DNA of 64,000 nt, taken from the NCBI RefSeq assembly GCF_963678635.1, contig NC_087064.1:44935346-44999345 (forward strand). Direction: 5' to 3'. The DNA comes from Symsagittifera roscoffensis (Eukaryota; Xenacoelomorpha; Acoela; Convolutidae). A model generated the notes under the pieces. The model saw nothing but the letters and a program-made list of their open reading frames with translations. It did no database searches and was not told the DNA's origin. Below are positions 22,800 through 33,925 of the stretch, in pieces; positions within the stretch are counted from its first letter, which is position 1; every line of letters starts with the position of its first letter. A program made the position numbers and the translations under genes.

Positions 22800-23590
22800 T
22801 ACCACTGAAAGTGGGGAGAAACTTTGTATACAGGCGTTTTTTTTTTCAAGTTTGTTTCCAACGCAACAAACTGAAGTGAAGAGGAAATTTGAATACGAGT
22901 ATTTTATTTTTTTACGTTTGTTTTCAACCACAAATAATAGTAAAAATAGGTGGAGTGATTTTGCCAGCTAAACTAATTTTGAGCTATGTTTGGCTATTAT
23001 TTCGGCTTTTATAGGTTTTCAAATAGCACAAAAAAATTATTTAAGCCGTAATAAAGGAGTTTTTGAAGCTTCCTTTAGTGCTTCCCTGGCAGTAAAAAAA
23101 GCGAAATTTTAAGTTTTTTAAATGTTTTTTTTTCTTCATTTTTTGAAGAAAATTTTTAGTCAAAAATGACTGACGTTATCGACTTTCTTTTGTTCCTCTC
23201 ATCACACCAAGTACAAAATAACACAAAATTGAAAAAAGTGTTTTTTTTATTAGTTTTTTTAATTAATGTGGCAAGAACTTTCCGTGCTACTTTCATAGCA
23301 ACCTTCTACTCCCGTTTTGTTATGCTTTTGAAAAGTTCACCTGATGTGCGAGTAAAAACATTTCAGTGACTAGCCAAACCAAACAAACTTCCCAGTGCAA
23401 TCAGCAGACATTTCTGAGGACAAGTAGTCGAATTAAACGAATGTGATACAACACTGGTGCTAATTGCTTTACTTCTGCTTTAACTTTTGAGCTTGATTTT
23501 CGACTATCTAAAATAGACAACAAAAAGACAAATTCGTTCTAATAATGCACTTCAATTGATCAAGGAGTAAATGGTTAAAAATTCAAGTCC
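22800..23590. other. Spacer between CLP1 and the UPF0390-like gene
   Basis: A+T-rich spacer with no gene. A diverged R3-like piece (CTTTCCGTGCTACTTTCATAGCAACC) lies near 23280-23305. Both neighbours are on the minus strand. The spacer is longer than typical intercistronic gaps in trans-spliced operons. Confidence 0.5.
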
Positions 23591-23596
23591 GATCTG

Positions 23597-23881
23597 TCAA
23601 GATATGGATTGGCTCTTCTTAGAATGGAGAGCTCCATCTTTGATGACATTCAACTTCTCATCCTTGGCTTTTGCCATGATTTCGGTGTCCACTTTCTTGT
23701 TGATCGCATTCTGCACTATCTGCTGCATGTTTTTGGCCTCAATCAACTTCTGCTTCTTCGGTGCTATCTTCTTCTGACCTTTCTTCATCACTCTCTCAGA
23801 GCTCTTCTTGCTGTGATGTCCTCCCCCTTTGCCACTTGCCGCAGTTGGCTTAGATTTGAAATTCGATTTACCTTGAGGCAT
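23597..23881 (-). CDS. UPF0390 / C19orf53 (L10K)-like small basic protein
   Basis: Single-exon frame of 94 aa starting MPQGKSNFK, with a Gly/His/Lys-rich linker and the core KKIAPKKQKLIEAKNM, followed by a short helical segment containing NAINKKVDTEIMAKA. This matches the UPF0390 family (human C19orf53, Leydig cell tumour 10 kDa protein homolog): the MxQGxxKF start, the IAPKK motif, then a helix containing I..KI(E/D)..(I/V)M.KA. Family members are small, strongly basic, probably nuclear/nucleolar proteins of unclear biochemistry. The start is the first ATG after an acceptor (TTCCAG, AG at 23892-23891), 9 nt upstream. No canonical AATAAA is seen close to the stop. The family call rests on recalled motifs and overall composition. 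Confidence 0.85.
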   Translation of the reverse strand: MPQGKSNFKSKPTAASGKGGGHHSKKSSERVMKKGQKKIAPKKQKLIEAKNMQQIVQNAINKKVDTEIMAKAKDEKLNVIKDGALHSKKSQSIS

Positions 23882-23892
23882 GATATACAACT
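23882..23892 (-). promoter_or_regulatory. Splice acceptor upstream of the UPF0390-like ATG
   Basis: The sense sequence TTTTTCCAG|TTGTATATC-ATG gives a pyrimidine-rich acceptor 9 nt before the ATG, the same distance as in CLP1. Confidence 0.6.
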
Positions 23893-23934
23893 GGAAAAAG
23901 GACCAAGCAACCGAATTATTTTATATGCTTAACC

Positions 23935-24005
23935 GACAAAATTTAAAGAAAACAAGGATAGCCGGTTGCTGTGCAAGTAGCACAATGGTCCAACCACATT
24001 CATCA
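23935..24005 (-). repeat. Dispersed repeat R3, copy
   Basis: AACAAGGATAGCCGGTTGCTGTGCAAGTAGCACAATGGTC is close to the reverse complement of 15630-15675 and nearly identical to 40243-40285 (AACAAGGATAGCCGACTACTATGCAAGTAGCACAGAATG). Confidence 0.65.
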
Positions 24006-24789
24006 AAAAAAACACCACAAAAAAAAACTTTCTTTTTTGTTCTTCATATTAGTGTCGATTTTTGCGCGTAGTGTGATGAGAGAACTAAACAAACGCGTAG
24101 AAATTTAGTGAATTAGGCATAATGGACAAAAAAATGGATAACAGAAGAGGGAAAATAATTTTTGAATGAACTCAGTCAATTTTTTTAGAAAACTTTTTTT
24201 GCCACAAAAAAACTAAATGAAGCGTCCATAACTAGTTTCCCGTTTTAAAAATTTAATTTACCTGACTTTGCGTGGGTGGTACCTGACTTTGCGTGGAAAA
24301 CAAAAACTAAAACACACCAGAACACGAAGTTCCTCCCATTTGCAATGGTCGGAACAAAAACGCACATGATTAAACTCAACAAAACATTGCAAAAAAAATG
24401 TTTTTGGTCAAAACAATGCAAAAAGCTGAACAACGATGCAAAAAATCTGCGCATGCCTCCGCAATTGAGGAGTAAAATATCGTGGATGAGCTGAACTATT
24501 AGTATAGTCAAATTTTTAAGCAATCAAATCTATGAAACGAGCAACTTATAAGACTGACTCATGTGACAATTAAGACCTGGAAAAAGTCGGATTAAAAATA
24601 GCTCAAGCCAAGGTTCCCCAAGGTTCATTATGACCTCAAAAAAGAATGTGTTCTATCTAAGCCCAGGTTATGACATCGCCTAGTGATTAATTCAATTTCA
24701 AGTTGTGGTTCATGTATCAAGGAGCCCATAGATTTCAATAAAACTAGCCTTTAACGCACCTCCGGAACTTCGAATTTTTGAGAACTCTT

Positions 24790-25625
24790 AAAAAAAACTG
24801 CATATCTTAAGAAAAAGATCTGCAACCTTTGAGAGTACTCTGACAGCTCGCAATAACAGGGTTCGTAATTTCAAATTTTGCCGAAGTTTTTTTATCCAAA
24901 TTCTTCAAAAAAATTTAAATTGACATTAAAACAACGTCACATCTTTGACACTAAAAGCATTTGAGCAGTCGCATTTGGATGCAAAATTTCTCGCGGTACC
25001 CAACTACAGGATGAGGAATTTCAAATTTATGAGTAAAAAATTATAAAAAAACGTCATGTTTCTAAAATAACACAGACTTGAGAAATCAAATGTGGGGGCG
25101 AGATTCGCAACCCCCTCGAGTACGCTGACAAAACCCAACAAAAATTGAAAAAACAATTGAAAGTTTTCTGAACATTTTTGAAAAATCGCAAAAAATGTCA
25201 TCTCTCAAAAATTACTTAAAATTGAGCAGTCATATTTCGAGGCAAGATTCGCAGCCCGTGAGAATATTCTTGGAGCCCCGCCATTATTAGGAAGGAAATT
25301 TCAAAATTTGAAGAAAAAAATTAAACTAAATTTTCTGAAAATTCTTTGAAAAAATCAAAAAAAAAAACGTCAGATCTCGAAAACTTCAGGGTTTTGAGCA
25401 GTCATATTTGGAGGCAAGATTCACAATCCTTGAGAGTACTCTGACAGCACCCAAATACAGGGTTGGGAATTTGAAGTTTTCTAAATTGAGTTTTCCGAAA
25501 CGTTTTGATAAAATCACAAAAATGGTCGTATCTCGTACACTAAAAGGATTTGGGCATTCATTATTGAAGACCAAGTTTGCAACCCCTGAGGGAACTCTGA
25601 CAGCACCCCACAATTGTGCTGCTAA
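24790..25625 (+). repeat. Degenerate tandem array, units of about 140-175 bp
   Basis: Six related units carry GAGCAGTC(A/G)(C/T)ATTTGGAGGCAAGATT.GCAACCC..TGAGAGTACTCTGACAGC(A)CCCAAATACAGGGTTGGGAATTT. Anchors are near 24812, 24961, 25085, 25222, 25396 and 25554. Units are separated by A-rich linkers ending in ACGTCATATCTC. No gene. Degeneracy suggests age. Confidence 0.75.
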
Positions 25626-25692
25626 CTTTTAACTCGGTGGAACAAACACTAGATTCAAATTGTAAAATCGAAAAAAATCTTTAGCATTGCAA

Positions 25693-25855
25693 TATACGAT
25701 ATAGCTTAACCACGCATAGATACGATATAGCTTAACAACGCATAGATACGTTATGCCCTTAACTGTTGCAAAAAACGCTTAAACGTGGCAAGATATGTGT
25801 CACACGCATTTAAATATAGTATAGATAGATATAGATAAATAGATATAGATGGTTT
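25693..25855. repeat. 28-bp direct repeat and GATA-type microsatellite
   Basis: TACGATATAGCTTAACCACGCATAGA is followed directly by a second copy with one change (25695-25748). From 25815 a TAGATAGATATAGATAAATAGATATAGATGG microsatellite lies just beyond the 3' end of the CYB5R4-like gene. Confidence 0.7.
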
Positions 25856-25862
25856 CAAAAAC

Positions 25863-25868
25863 TTTATT
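25863..25868 (-). promoter_or_regulatory. Poly(A) signal of the CYB5R4-like gene
   Basis: AATAAA on the sense strand 17 nt past the TAA stop, implying a very short 3' UTR. Confidence 0.75.
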
Positions 25869-25884
25869 ATAAGTATGACTAGAT

Positions 25885-27411
25885 TTATCCTCTAAAAGGA
25901 AATACACTACTACTAGGAACATTTAATTTCTTTAAAATCTCTACAGCTAGGTCAGTGAAAGCTTTTGGTCCACATACGCCATACAGAACCTCATTGCGCT
26001 CTAAACTATCATTGTCGGCTGCAATTTCTGGAGCGACTTGCTTCACCAAAGAATCAGATATCCTGCCGGACTCTCCTTCCCAGGTCGATGGCGGGTTAGA
26101 GAGAACATTTGTGATACTAAAGTTGCGAGGGAACTTGAGAGCTAAGGATTGCATTTCTCTTCTCAGAACGATATCTTCCTCGGTTTTGTTGAAGAATATT
26201 AGCTTAACTGTTCTGAGTTCTAGGAACTGTTCGAACATGCAATAGTGTATGATTCCCAGCATTGGCGTGATTCCAGTTCCGGCTGCAAATAGAGTGATTG
26301 TCACGGCGTCGTTCACAACACTCAGGTCAAACAGTCCTTCTGGCAAACTCATGAGAACCTTGTCTCCGATACTCAGACTTTCTAGACTAGGAGTAAACAT
26401 TCCATCTTTGTATATCTTCACTAAAAATGTTGTTTCTTTACCATCTTGACCCGCTTTTGATGCGACTGATTTGGGCACCGGTGTGTAGGGCCTTATCAAT
26501 GATTGGTTGTTCGGCAGTAAGATGTGTACGTGCCTGCCTATCGGAATCCTCGCAATGCTTTTTGGACTGTGTTGGAATGTGAACAGATAACAATCGTGGT
26601 TAATTTGGACTTTTTCGGTCAAATACACTGGAAATTTCCTGTTCTGAACTAGTTCAGTTTTATGAAACGATTTATTGTCTTTCAGTGCACTACCGACATT
26701 CTTCCAGCTTGTTGATTCAACCTTTTCTAGATTTATTTTGACGTTTTTGTTCTTCTCCAAATCGAAGCTTATAGATTTGACCGGACTAGATAACTTGTAC
26801 CCCAAGGAGTAACAATTTTGTTCGATGAAAACATAAACGTGAAGTTCGTTTGTTTCTTCCTCGTGCAGCAACGTAACGTGCTCTTTGCGAATCACAACAT
26901 CCTGCTGATTAATTGTGACGAATAACCGAACAAATTTGTCATCCTGCATCCAGTCAAAAAAAGGTTTAGAAAAAGCTTCCCGTGGTAAACTTGAAGTTGC
27001 CGTGAGAGAATTCATTGCAAATGGCATTTTAAATGATGACTTCATAAATGATAACTTGCCGACGATGCACGTTTTCAGCATGTTTTCTACGTTCACCCAT
27101 GGGTGGTACTTGTTAAATAATGCAGTAGCGTCTATTCCAGCGCCTCTCATGATCTGGTCGCGACCTCCAGGGTGATAGGCTATGTATGCTGTGACGTCAT
27201 ACACTACATCTCTGACTGCGAGCCAACAGTCTTTCTCTGAGTTGTGATTGGCCAATTCCTCTTCTGTGATTTCAGTCGCTCTAGGAGTACGCTTAGGTGC
27301 GTTTCTGATCCAATCCATGAGCGATCGACCAGGTCCAAGTGGCACTTTTTTCGCAGTGTCGATTCCGCGCGCACTGTTCACAGAAAGACTGTTGTTTGGC
27401 GACAGGCTCAT
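25885..27411 (-). CDS. CYB5R4: Cytochrome b5 reductase 4-like (NCB5OR) flavohaemoprotein
   Basis: Single large exon, 508 aa from ATG 27411. The N-terminal GRSLMDWIR motif (about 28-36) is diagnostic of this family. A cytochrome b5 domain follows (about 45-120) with haem ligands H80 (in HPGG) and H103. A CS-like domain spans about 150-235. A ferredoxin-reductase FAD/NADH module fills about 260-508, with RPYTP (307-311), AAGTGITPM (376-384), CGP (480-482) and a terminal FRG. The family is a soluble ER-associated NAD(P)H oxidoreductase that can reduce cytochrome c, ferric ions and, via its b5 domain, acyl-CoA desaturase chains. The frame stays open 5' to an acceptor (TTTTCAG, AG 27482-27481), so an upstream coding exon cannot be excluded. 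AATAAA lies at 25868-25863, 17 nt after the stop. Confidence 0.95.
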   Translation of the reverse strand: MSLSPNNSLSVNSARGIDTAKKVPLGPGRSLMDWIRNAPKRTPRATEITEEELANHNSEKDCWLAVRDVVYDVTAYIAYHPGGRDQIMRGAGIDATALFNKYHPWVNVENMLKTCIVGKLSFMKSSFKMPFAMNSLTATSSLPREAFSKPFFDWMQDDKFVRLFVTINQQDVVIRKEHVTLLHEEETNELHVYVFIEQNCYSLGYKLSSPVKSISFDLEKNKNVKINLEKVESTSWKNVGSALKDNKSFHKTELVQNRKFPVYLTEKVQINHDCYLFTFQHSPKSIARIPIGRHVHILLPNNQSLIRPYTPVPKSVASKAGQDGKETTFLVKIYKDGMFTPSLESLSIGDKVLMSLPEGLFDLSVVNDAVTITLFAAGTGITPMLGIIHYCMFEQFLELRTVKLIFFNKTEEDIVLRREMQSLALKFPRNFSITNVLSNPPSTWEGESGRISDSLVKQVAPEIAADNDSLERNEVLYGVCGPKAFTDLAVEILKKLNVPSSSVFPFRG

Positions 27412-28119
27412 GTTCTCTTTCTTATCCGTTTCGTTTTCTGTTACTTTTTCTTCAATCTTGCGTCGTTCTATTGACTTAAACTGAAAATGAGCAAAGACTT
27501 AGCTCAAATTTCGATGTAGGGTATCATATTTAGAAATTCGATTCAACAAGGCCCACCATTCTTCGCCAAAACACAATGAAAAAGTTTTCTTTTCACTATT
27601 CTCACATTCAGCAGACGTAAATGTGAAGTGCATACATCGAGCATTTACCTGAAAACAAAACAATTTGTAATAATTTGTCTTATAATATCTGGCCATTCAA
27701 TTCTGCGACCCCTTCAGCGACTAATTTTTATAGTATCACGAATTTTTAAAGAAAGTTTCTCAAATAAACCTTATGAGTGCCAGGATCGTTGCTTCGCAAT
27801 TAGCACAATGCTCCATCACCACAGCAGCCACTGTAAAGCTGTTATCAACAAATCAACACTTTCACTAAAACGAAATAATTTTTAGTTCGAAACACTTTCC
27901 TGAATTTAGCTTTTTAAAATCTACTTAATATTCTGTTCCCCTTATGAATTTTTGCAAAAAGAACTTTGACTACTAGTTATAATATAATTTTGATACTTGC
28001 TTTTATGCCATGAAAAAAAAACATTAAATATGGCTAACAGAGATTACAACAAGGACCGTTGCAACGCGAAAACTTCCAGGTAATTTATCCGTGAAAACCA
28101 TCGCAAAATTAATAGAGAA

Positions 28120-28745
28120 AATGAGATGAAAACCGCTGAGTCGAATTGTTAGAAAAAATTTCGAAAAAGATAACAATCAATTTCTTACTTTTGTCTCGAT
28201 TTGCATATGTTCATTTTGAGGAAAACATGCCGATGAATACGTCGTTTTGAATTAGCATTGAAATAAAATTTACACTAGGGTAACTAAACCGAAAAAAAAA
28301 CTTGAGCAGACAAAATCATTAAAAACATGATATGGCTAACCATAGCAAATAGAAAAACTTGGCAAATTGTTTCATTGGTACAAAATTTTAAAAATTCTAC
28401 GTTATTAATACGTAAAAACCAACTCAAAAGTTAAACATGTAAGAGTAGGAACTCTTACACAGTGGCGAAGTAGAGCTACATTCCACTTGCGATGCAATAT
28501 AAACATGACAGGCAAGCTAGCCGGCAGAAAATGGGACCAAAGCCGCTAAGTCGAATTGTTTTTTTTTAAATGTCGAAAAAGATTACCATGATTTTCATAG
28601 TTTTATCTCGATTTGCATTTTTCATTTCGAGGAAAATATGCCAATTAATACAACGTCCAGTTTTGAATTAGCATTGAAACAAAACTTACGCAACGGTAAT
28701 TAAACCAACAAAACTTGAGCAGACACCATTTGGGTCAAAAACAAT
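28120..28745 (+). repeat. Direct duplication, about 210 bp, 410-bp offset
   Basis: 28130-28335 and 28540-28745 share, in order, AACCGCTGAGTCGAATTGTT, TCGAAAAAGATAACA, TTTTGTCTCGATTTGCAT, GAGGAAAACATGCC, TTTTGAATTAGCATTGAAA and AAACTTGAGCAGACA. An R1 tail (ACAGTGGCGAAGTAGAGCTACATTCCACTTGCGATGCAA, 28455-28495) lies between them. Confidence 0.75.
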
Positions 28746-28949
28746 TGTTATAGAAACTTTGAGCTGTAAAACATTTCGAAACAAACACAAACGCACAAAA
28801 AAACTGTTTTCGACATCGAACGAAGCAATATGAAACGGCTAACCAATTAATTGAGCCAAAACCGTTTATACAGAATTTTTAAAAAATGAAAAAATTGAGA
28901 GACCAAATCGTAGTTGGTAAATTTACAGCCAACAAAAAAAATGCGACCT

Positions 28950-29150
28950 TAAGGCAAAGCTGCGCTTCGCAAACACGAGCGAGAAAACGCAGCTTTAAAG
29001 AAATGAAATATAAAAAAAATAGAAATTAGCCTCCAAATAAAAACTTTTGCGTTCTGTTGGGTTCGAAACTGCGACCCTGTTGGGTTCGAAACTGGATTCG
29101 GTGTCTCACGTCCTTCTCTCTCAGCCACGGGCGCTTGCCTAAAGACTAGT
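28950..29150 (-). repeat. tRNA-headed SINE, copy E
   Basis: On the + strand: AAGCTGCGCTTCGCAAACACGAGCGAGAAAACGCAGCT (tail), AAATTAGCCTCCAAATAA (body), then GGGTTCGAAACTGCGACC twice in succession, and CTCTCAGCCACGGGCGC (A-box region). The T-arm/B-box segment is tandemly duplicated, unlike other copies. Confidence 0.75.
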
Positions 29151-29429
29151 CACCAATAAAGCAGATAACGGACGCTATGAAATTTCCTCTGTTACAGCAG
29201 ATGGTTATTATAGAAAGTGCCACCAAATGAGCACTTTCATTTGCGAGTTGGGTTGCAAAAAAGTAGAGTCATACAAAAAAATCGCTCGCAAGCTTGCTTG
29301 TGTAAGAAGGAAGGATATTTAAAACGCCTCGAAGAACAGCTCGTATCTTTTCATACTAAAAACTTTCATGCGTTTCAGTGGTGTTTATGCAACCCAGTAT
29401 TGGAACGAATTGGTTTTTTCGTGATAGTT

Positions 29430-29608
29430 GGATCTACTTAATAATCTCAGGGGGATTGTTAAGTAGATTAAAATGATCGAATTTTCCAACAATCAGAATG
29501 CAGAAAAATCAGAAATCACAAAACAAAGCTCTGGGCTAATTTACTGTATTTATTCATAGGGGTGGAGATTCTTAAGTAGATATCAAAAGGAGATTGTTAA
29601 GTAAAACC
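29430..29608 (-). mobile_element. MITE with GGATCTACTT termini, copy 2
   Basis: Left end GGATCTACTTAATAATCTC. Interior GTAGATTAAAATGATCG...CAATCAGAATGCAGAAAA and TTTATTCATAGGGGTGG. Reverse-complementary to the interior of the copy at 20097-20301. The right end (ATTGTTAAGTAAAACC) is decayed. Confidence 0.6.
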
Positions 29609-29639
29609 CTGAAATCGATTGCAAAAATTTTGAATGATT

Positions 29640-30560
29640 TGTATAAAGCCCTTCTGAGTGGACGATCAAGACATTAGAGAAATGGACGAGTAAATTTGAG
29701 AAGTTATCATCAATCTAAAGCCTTAAAAAAGGACCCGCATTAATCTCGAAGCTCACAGGTCGTCGAACTCGAAATGTTCATTGAAAGCTAAAACTGGACA
29801 ACAGAATTTGTCGACCAAACTGACTGCCGCTTTAGATGTCAACTGTGCTGATAAAACGTTTGAATTATGTCCAGTTCGAGCGTTTGAAATGACCAGAAGA
29901 TATGGAGGTTTTAGAGAACAATTTGGAGTTCGATAGATTGAAATATCATGTGCCAGTAGAAAATGATGGCGGCGGCGGAATCAGTTTTTTCTAGTTAATT
30001 ATTTAACTGGACATGTGAGAATGCCAATTGATTTTACTGCGAAACGTATAGAGGGAGTTCAGCGGAGATGACCACTTCATTTTTTCTCTACAGAAACTGA
30101 TTCCCAGCTCCATGCACCTGATGCTGAGCCTAAAGTCAATTAAATACAAAATTAAGTTACTCTTACCTGAAAACTATTTCCAGATAGCTGTTTTATTGGA
30201 GAAACTACTGGTTGAGGCAATATCATCTGGTCAGTCATATGCAGCTCTTGAGAATCTGTATATTTCGAAGACGACAATGCTGCACTTGAAAAGGCTGCAC
30301 TGAGCAAGAAGAAATCATCCCTTAGTCAGAGCCCTTAGAACGAATAAAGCGAAATCTATTTTGGGATAATAACATAGATAACACCAATAGTAAAATGGGC
30401 GATGAGTTTACTTCAATAAAAAATTGAAACAGAAGACGGCGGACAATCAGGCTCCTATCAATTCTGCGGCTATCAGGATGGACGAAAAAGTACAGATGGT
30501 ATTACTTAGAGCCAGTTGGAACAAACTAACATCCTCCTCCCCCTTCCTCAAACCGTTTAA
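29640..30560 (+). pseudogene. Decayed coding-like stretch
   Basis: Base composition is less A+T-rich than its surroundings, and pieces of plausible peptide occur in different + frames, for example 30112-30303, and a KKKSSLSQSP segment near 30310. Every frame is broken within about 60 codons. Splice-like signals (CTCTACAG near 30090, TTTCCAG near 30182) are present. I do not recognise a family. It may be a relic of a gene or transposon, or unsolved small exons. Confidence 0.3.
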
Positions 30561-30699
30561 GAGAGAGATGTTCATATGTTTCTGAGTTCGAGCTGTCTCG
30601 CGTAATTGCTGCTTCAGGTGCCATCTAATAAAATTATTTGATGTTAAGTTTTTTTGAAAATTTGGAATTTAAACACTTAAGTGCTTCGATTAAACACTT

Positions 30700-31330
30700 A
30701 TGTCAGATTCGGCAGTTTTCGAAAAAAGTGATAAGTTTCACAAACGGAAAATAAATCGAAACATTCAATCTTCTGAGGGCCATTACTTTGCAGGAAAATT
30801 TGACGTATCCGCTCAAACAGGAGAGCCTCTCTCAGCCCTTTCTTTTGATTGAACTGGAAATCTCACATTTAAGAGGGTAGTTTTGTAGACAAGTCAAACA
30901 TTTCATTACACGGTCAAAAAAATTACTTTTCCGAGGGCCATAAAAATAAACAAAATGTCTTTTCCGAGTGCTACGACTTTTTGTGTACAAAAAACTTGGG
31001 CGTAGCCGCTAATGCAGTGGAACTTCCCATAACCTATTCTAGCAATTGAACCCAAAATCTCAGGTTTGAGAGGGTAATTTTTGAGAAAACGAAAAAAAAA
31101 TCCAACATTTGGGTTAAATATTCACCCCCAGAGCTTTTCGAAGGCTGTAAAATGGCGGTATGGTAATAATGGCGGTATGAAAAATACTGAGGGACTATGC
31201 AAGCACACAGGGGAGTAGACGGTTTTTCCATTGGTACCATTTTTTTAAACGGCAAAGTAGTTTTCGAGAACTAAATTTGTTGAGAAAAAGGAAAAATTTT
31301 TCCAAAGCATCACAAAAAAAATAATAAAAT
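30700..31330 (-). repeat. R1 internal segment, partial copy
   Basis: Contains CTTTTCCGAGGGCCATAA, TACGACTTTTTGTGTACAAAAAACTTGGGCGTAGCCGCTAATGCAG.GGAACTTCCCATAACC and ATTGAACCCAAAATCTCAGGTTTGAGAGGGTAATTTTTGAGAAAA, the same unit as in 9400-9700 and 36800-37110. The R1 tail is missing. Confidence 0.65.
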
Positions 31331-32056
31331 AGAAAACCAAATCCCATATAATTTCATAATACCTGTGGCTGTTTTTATCATACAGGAATTCTATTGACTG
31401 TTACAGTAAGACACTTCCTATTTCAGGGACGCCATTAAATCTGAAACCGTTGTCAAACTCATCTGGATTTCAACAAGAAGCTTAGTTATTGACTAAGCTA
31501 TCTTACCAAACAGACTAGAAAATATTCGATAAGAGCTAAATATGTCAATCTAATGCTGCTCACTGCTATCGCCACTACTCTATAGGTGTCATTCACTTCC
31601 CTTTTTTGAATATCACCACAATACTCAAACTTGCCCAAGGTTAATTTGTTTCTTTTATACTAAATAGTTCCACGCACTTCAGTAGGGTTTTATGCAATCC
31701 ATTATTGAAACGTGTCCGTTTTTTAGTTAATCATTGTCATCGTGGATACATTATTTTAATTACCTGACCCTCTAATTCATGACCTATTTCTTTGGTCATG
31801 AACAAAAATTGAGACACACCACCAGCGGATTAAGGGGGGGAGCGGCGTCCGCCCCCCTCAGGGATTCGACCCCCTGCCGACCCAAAGAAAAAAACAAAAA
31901 ATGCTAAAGAATAATGACCATATCTACTCAGTTCTAAGAGCTTAAACAATGCTACGCATTACAAAGATCCAAGTCAGATCTAAACGAACGCCAATCGGGC
32001 TTCTACCAATTACATATCACTTTTTTCCAAGGAAGAGAAGTTTTTGATTGAACATT

Positions 32057-32062
32057 TTTATT
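32057..32062 (-). promoter_or_regulatory. Poly(A) signal of the DDX10-like gene
   Basis: AATAAA on the sense strand about 23 nt past the stop codon. Confidence 0.7.
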
Positions 32063-32084
32063 TTAACATTGAAATCCACCAAAA

Positions 32085-33925
32085 TTAATTGTCCATGAGT
32101 TGCAAAAGAAGATTTTCCTGCTTTGCTAAAGACTCGTAATCGAACAGATCCGATTTGGGCTCACTTTTAGCGGCTATTTTCCGCTTTTTGGTAGATACAC
32201 TACTCTCTTCATCTTTGTCTTCCTGGTCGCTACTTTCACTATTCTTTCTGAAATCGAACCTGAACTGATTCACGCCAAGCTCTTTTCCATCTTCCTCTCC
32301 TTTTTCCTTCTGTTCTTTTTCGCGAATCTTTTCCTTCACGATTTGTCGTTTTTTCAGTTTATCCGAAGTGTTTCTACTTTTCATTTTTTCTCTTAAAGCA
32401 TCGATGTTAATTCCTTCAGATGTTTCTAAGTTAGACTCTGCTTCTCCCAGCCCAGTATCAGCGCTTACTTGCTCATCATCATCGCTTTCATACTTGATAT
32501 GCTGGTGGACTTTAATGTTTTTCCTTTTCAAAATCTTAGCTTTCTTGGCTGCAGTTAAGGGCTTTGTTTTCGCTGATTTTTCATCAAAATTCAAACTCTC
32601 GAGATCTTCGTCTTCAAAAACAGTTCTTGATGGTTTTGTCTTATTTTCTTTTTTGATTAAGGGATCGTCAATATCGTCGATAGACTTCAACGCTGCCTGT
32701 AAACTTACCTCGTTATCTTCAAGTTTTTCGTGACTTTGTTCGTTACCAATTAAACTTCTTCCGGTGCCATTAACGTTTATGTTTAAATTCTGGAGGAACC
32801 TTAGTCGCGGTACTGTGATTAAGCCCAGTGATCTAGCGAAACCTTCTAAATCCAATTTCTGGATATCAAATACATCTTTATTCTTGCATAGGTAGACAAA
32901 TTTGCAGTAAACAACGAATGCTCGCTTGGCAGTTTCGTGTAATTCCACACACTCCGCGTTAAAAGACCTTAATTTGTGCTCCGTCCTCGTCTTTCTGTGA
33001 ATCATATTCTGATCGAGATCCGATTGGATGATCGGGACTTTGGCCTCCTTCAGTTGATTTACGAATGGCAGTTGTTCATGGGGATGCAGCATTAAAAATG
33101 CTCTCCCACTTTTCTCGGCCCCAAAGCGCCCTGTTCTCCCAACCCTGTGTATGTATGTTTTAACGTCTTCTGGGCAATCCACTTGCACCACCCAGTCTAC
33201 TTCCGGGAAATCGAGACCGCGGGAGGCGATGTCTGTAGCGAATAAGACTACAAACTCCTTCGAGCAAAACTTGTCGTACACTTCCATTCGCTTCAACTGA
33301 TGCTTGCCTCCGTGTAAACATAGCAACGGCACGCCACATTGCATCTTTGTGAAACTCTCGTGAACAAATTTAACTTGTTTGCAAGTGGACAAAAACACTA
33401 AAATCTTGCACTTGAGGTGATTGCGAATAAAGGAATGCAACACATCTAATTTATCGCCTATCTCGACTACAGAGTAAATCTGTTCAGTGAGTCTGTCCGG
33501 AGTAGCATTGGGAAGACTCTCATGTGCCGAAATATACTCTGGATCTTTCAGTGCTAGTCTGCTGAGGTCTTCCACTTTGCGTGTCTGTGTCGCAGAGAAA
33601 AGAAGCGTTTGTCTGTCAGGTGGGAGGTTGGCGATTATTCCGTCTACGGCGTCTTTAAAGCCCATCTCCAGAATTTTGTCCGCCTCGTCAATGATTAACA
33701 TTCGTAAATTTGAACAGTCGAGGTGCACATTTTCGTCCATATGGTGTAGCAATCGACCCGGAGTGCAAATTAAAATGTTCATTTCGCCCATTCGTTCAGT
33801 CTCGAATTTCAAGTCCTTGCCTCCAATGACCAATGCAGCCGAGAACTTGTGATTGCATCCCACATTTCTGAGAACTTCGAAGATTTGGTATGCCAATTCT
33901 CGGGTAGGAGTGAGAACTAAGGCTC
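32085..33925 (-). CDS. DDX10: DDX10/Dbp4-like DEAD-box RNA helicase, main 3' exon
   Basis: This exon joins 39629 through donor GG|GTAACT and acceptor CTTTAG (AG 33927-33926), completing a Gly codon. The spliced product from ATG 39869 is 693 aa. Visible motifs: PTRELAYQ (Ia), GGKDL, TPGRLLHHMD (Ib), DEAD (II), SATQTRK (III), ATDIASRGLDFP (V) and HRVGRTGRFG (VI). After the helicase core comes the DDX10-specific segment FVYLCKNKDVFDIQKL...SLGLITVPRLRFLQ, then a Lys/Glu-rich acidic-basic tail. The family acts in the nucleolus in small-subunit pre-rRNA processing (U14 snoRNA release for yeast Dbp4). The ATG at 33935 is intronic and is not the start. AATAAA at 32062-32057 lies 23 nt past the stop. 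Confidence 0.95.

Larger units (their letters stand above)
27481..32040. other. Spacer with repeats between the CYB5R4-like and DDX10-like genes
   Basis: About 4.6 kb without an intact gene. It holds a distant R3-like piece (27775-27825), a 210-bp direct duplication, a SINE, a MITE, a decayed coding-like stretch and a partial R1 copy, listed separately. Near 31815 the sequence CAGCGGATTAAGGGGGGGAGC resembles the termini of the hAT-like elements, but no matching end is seen. The rest is A+T-rich. Confidence 0.5.
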
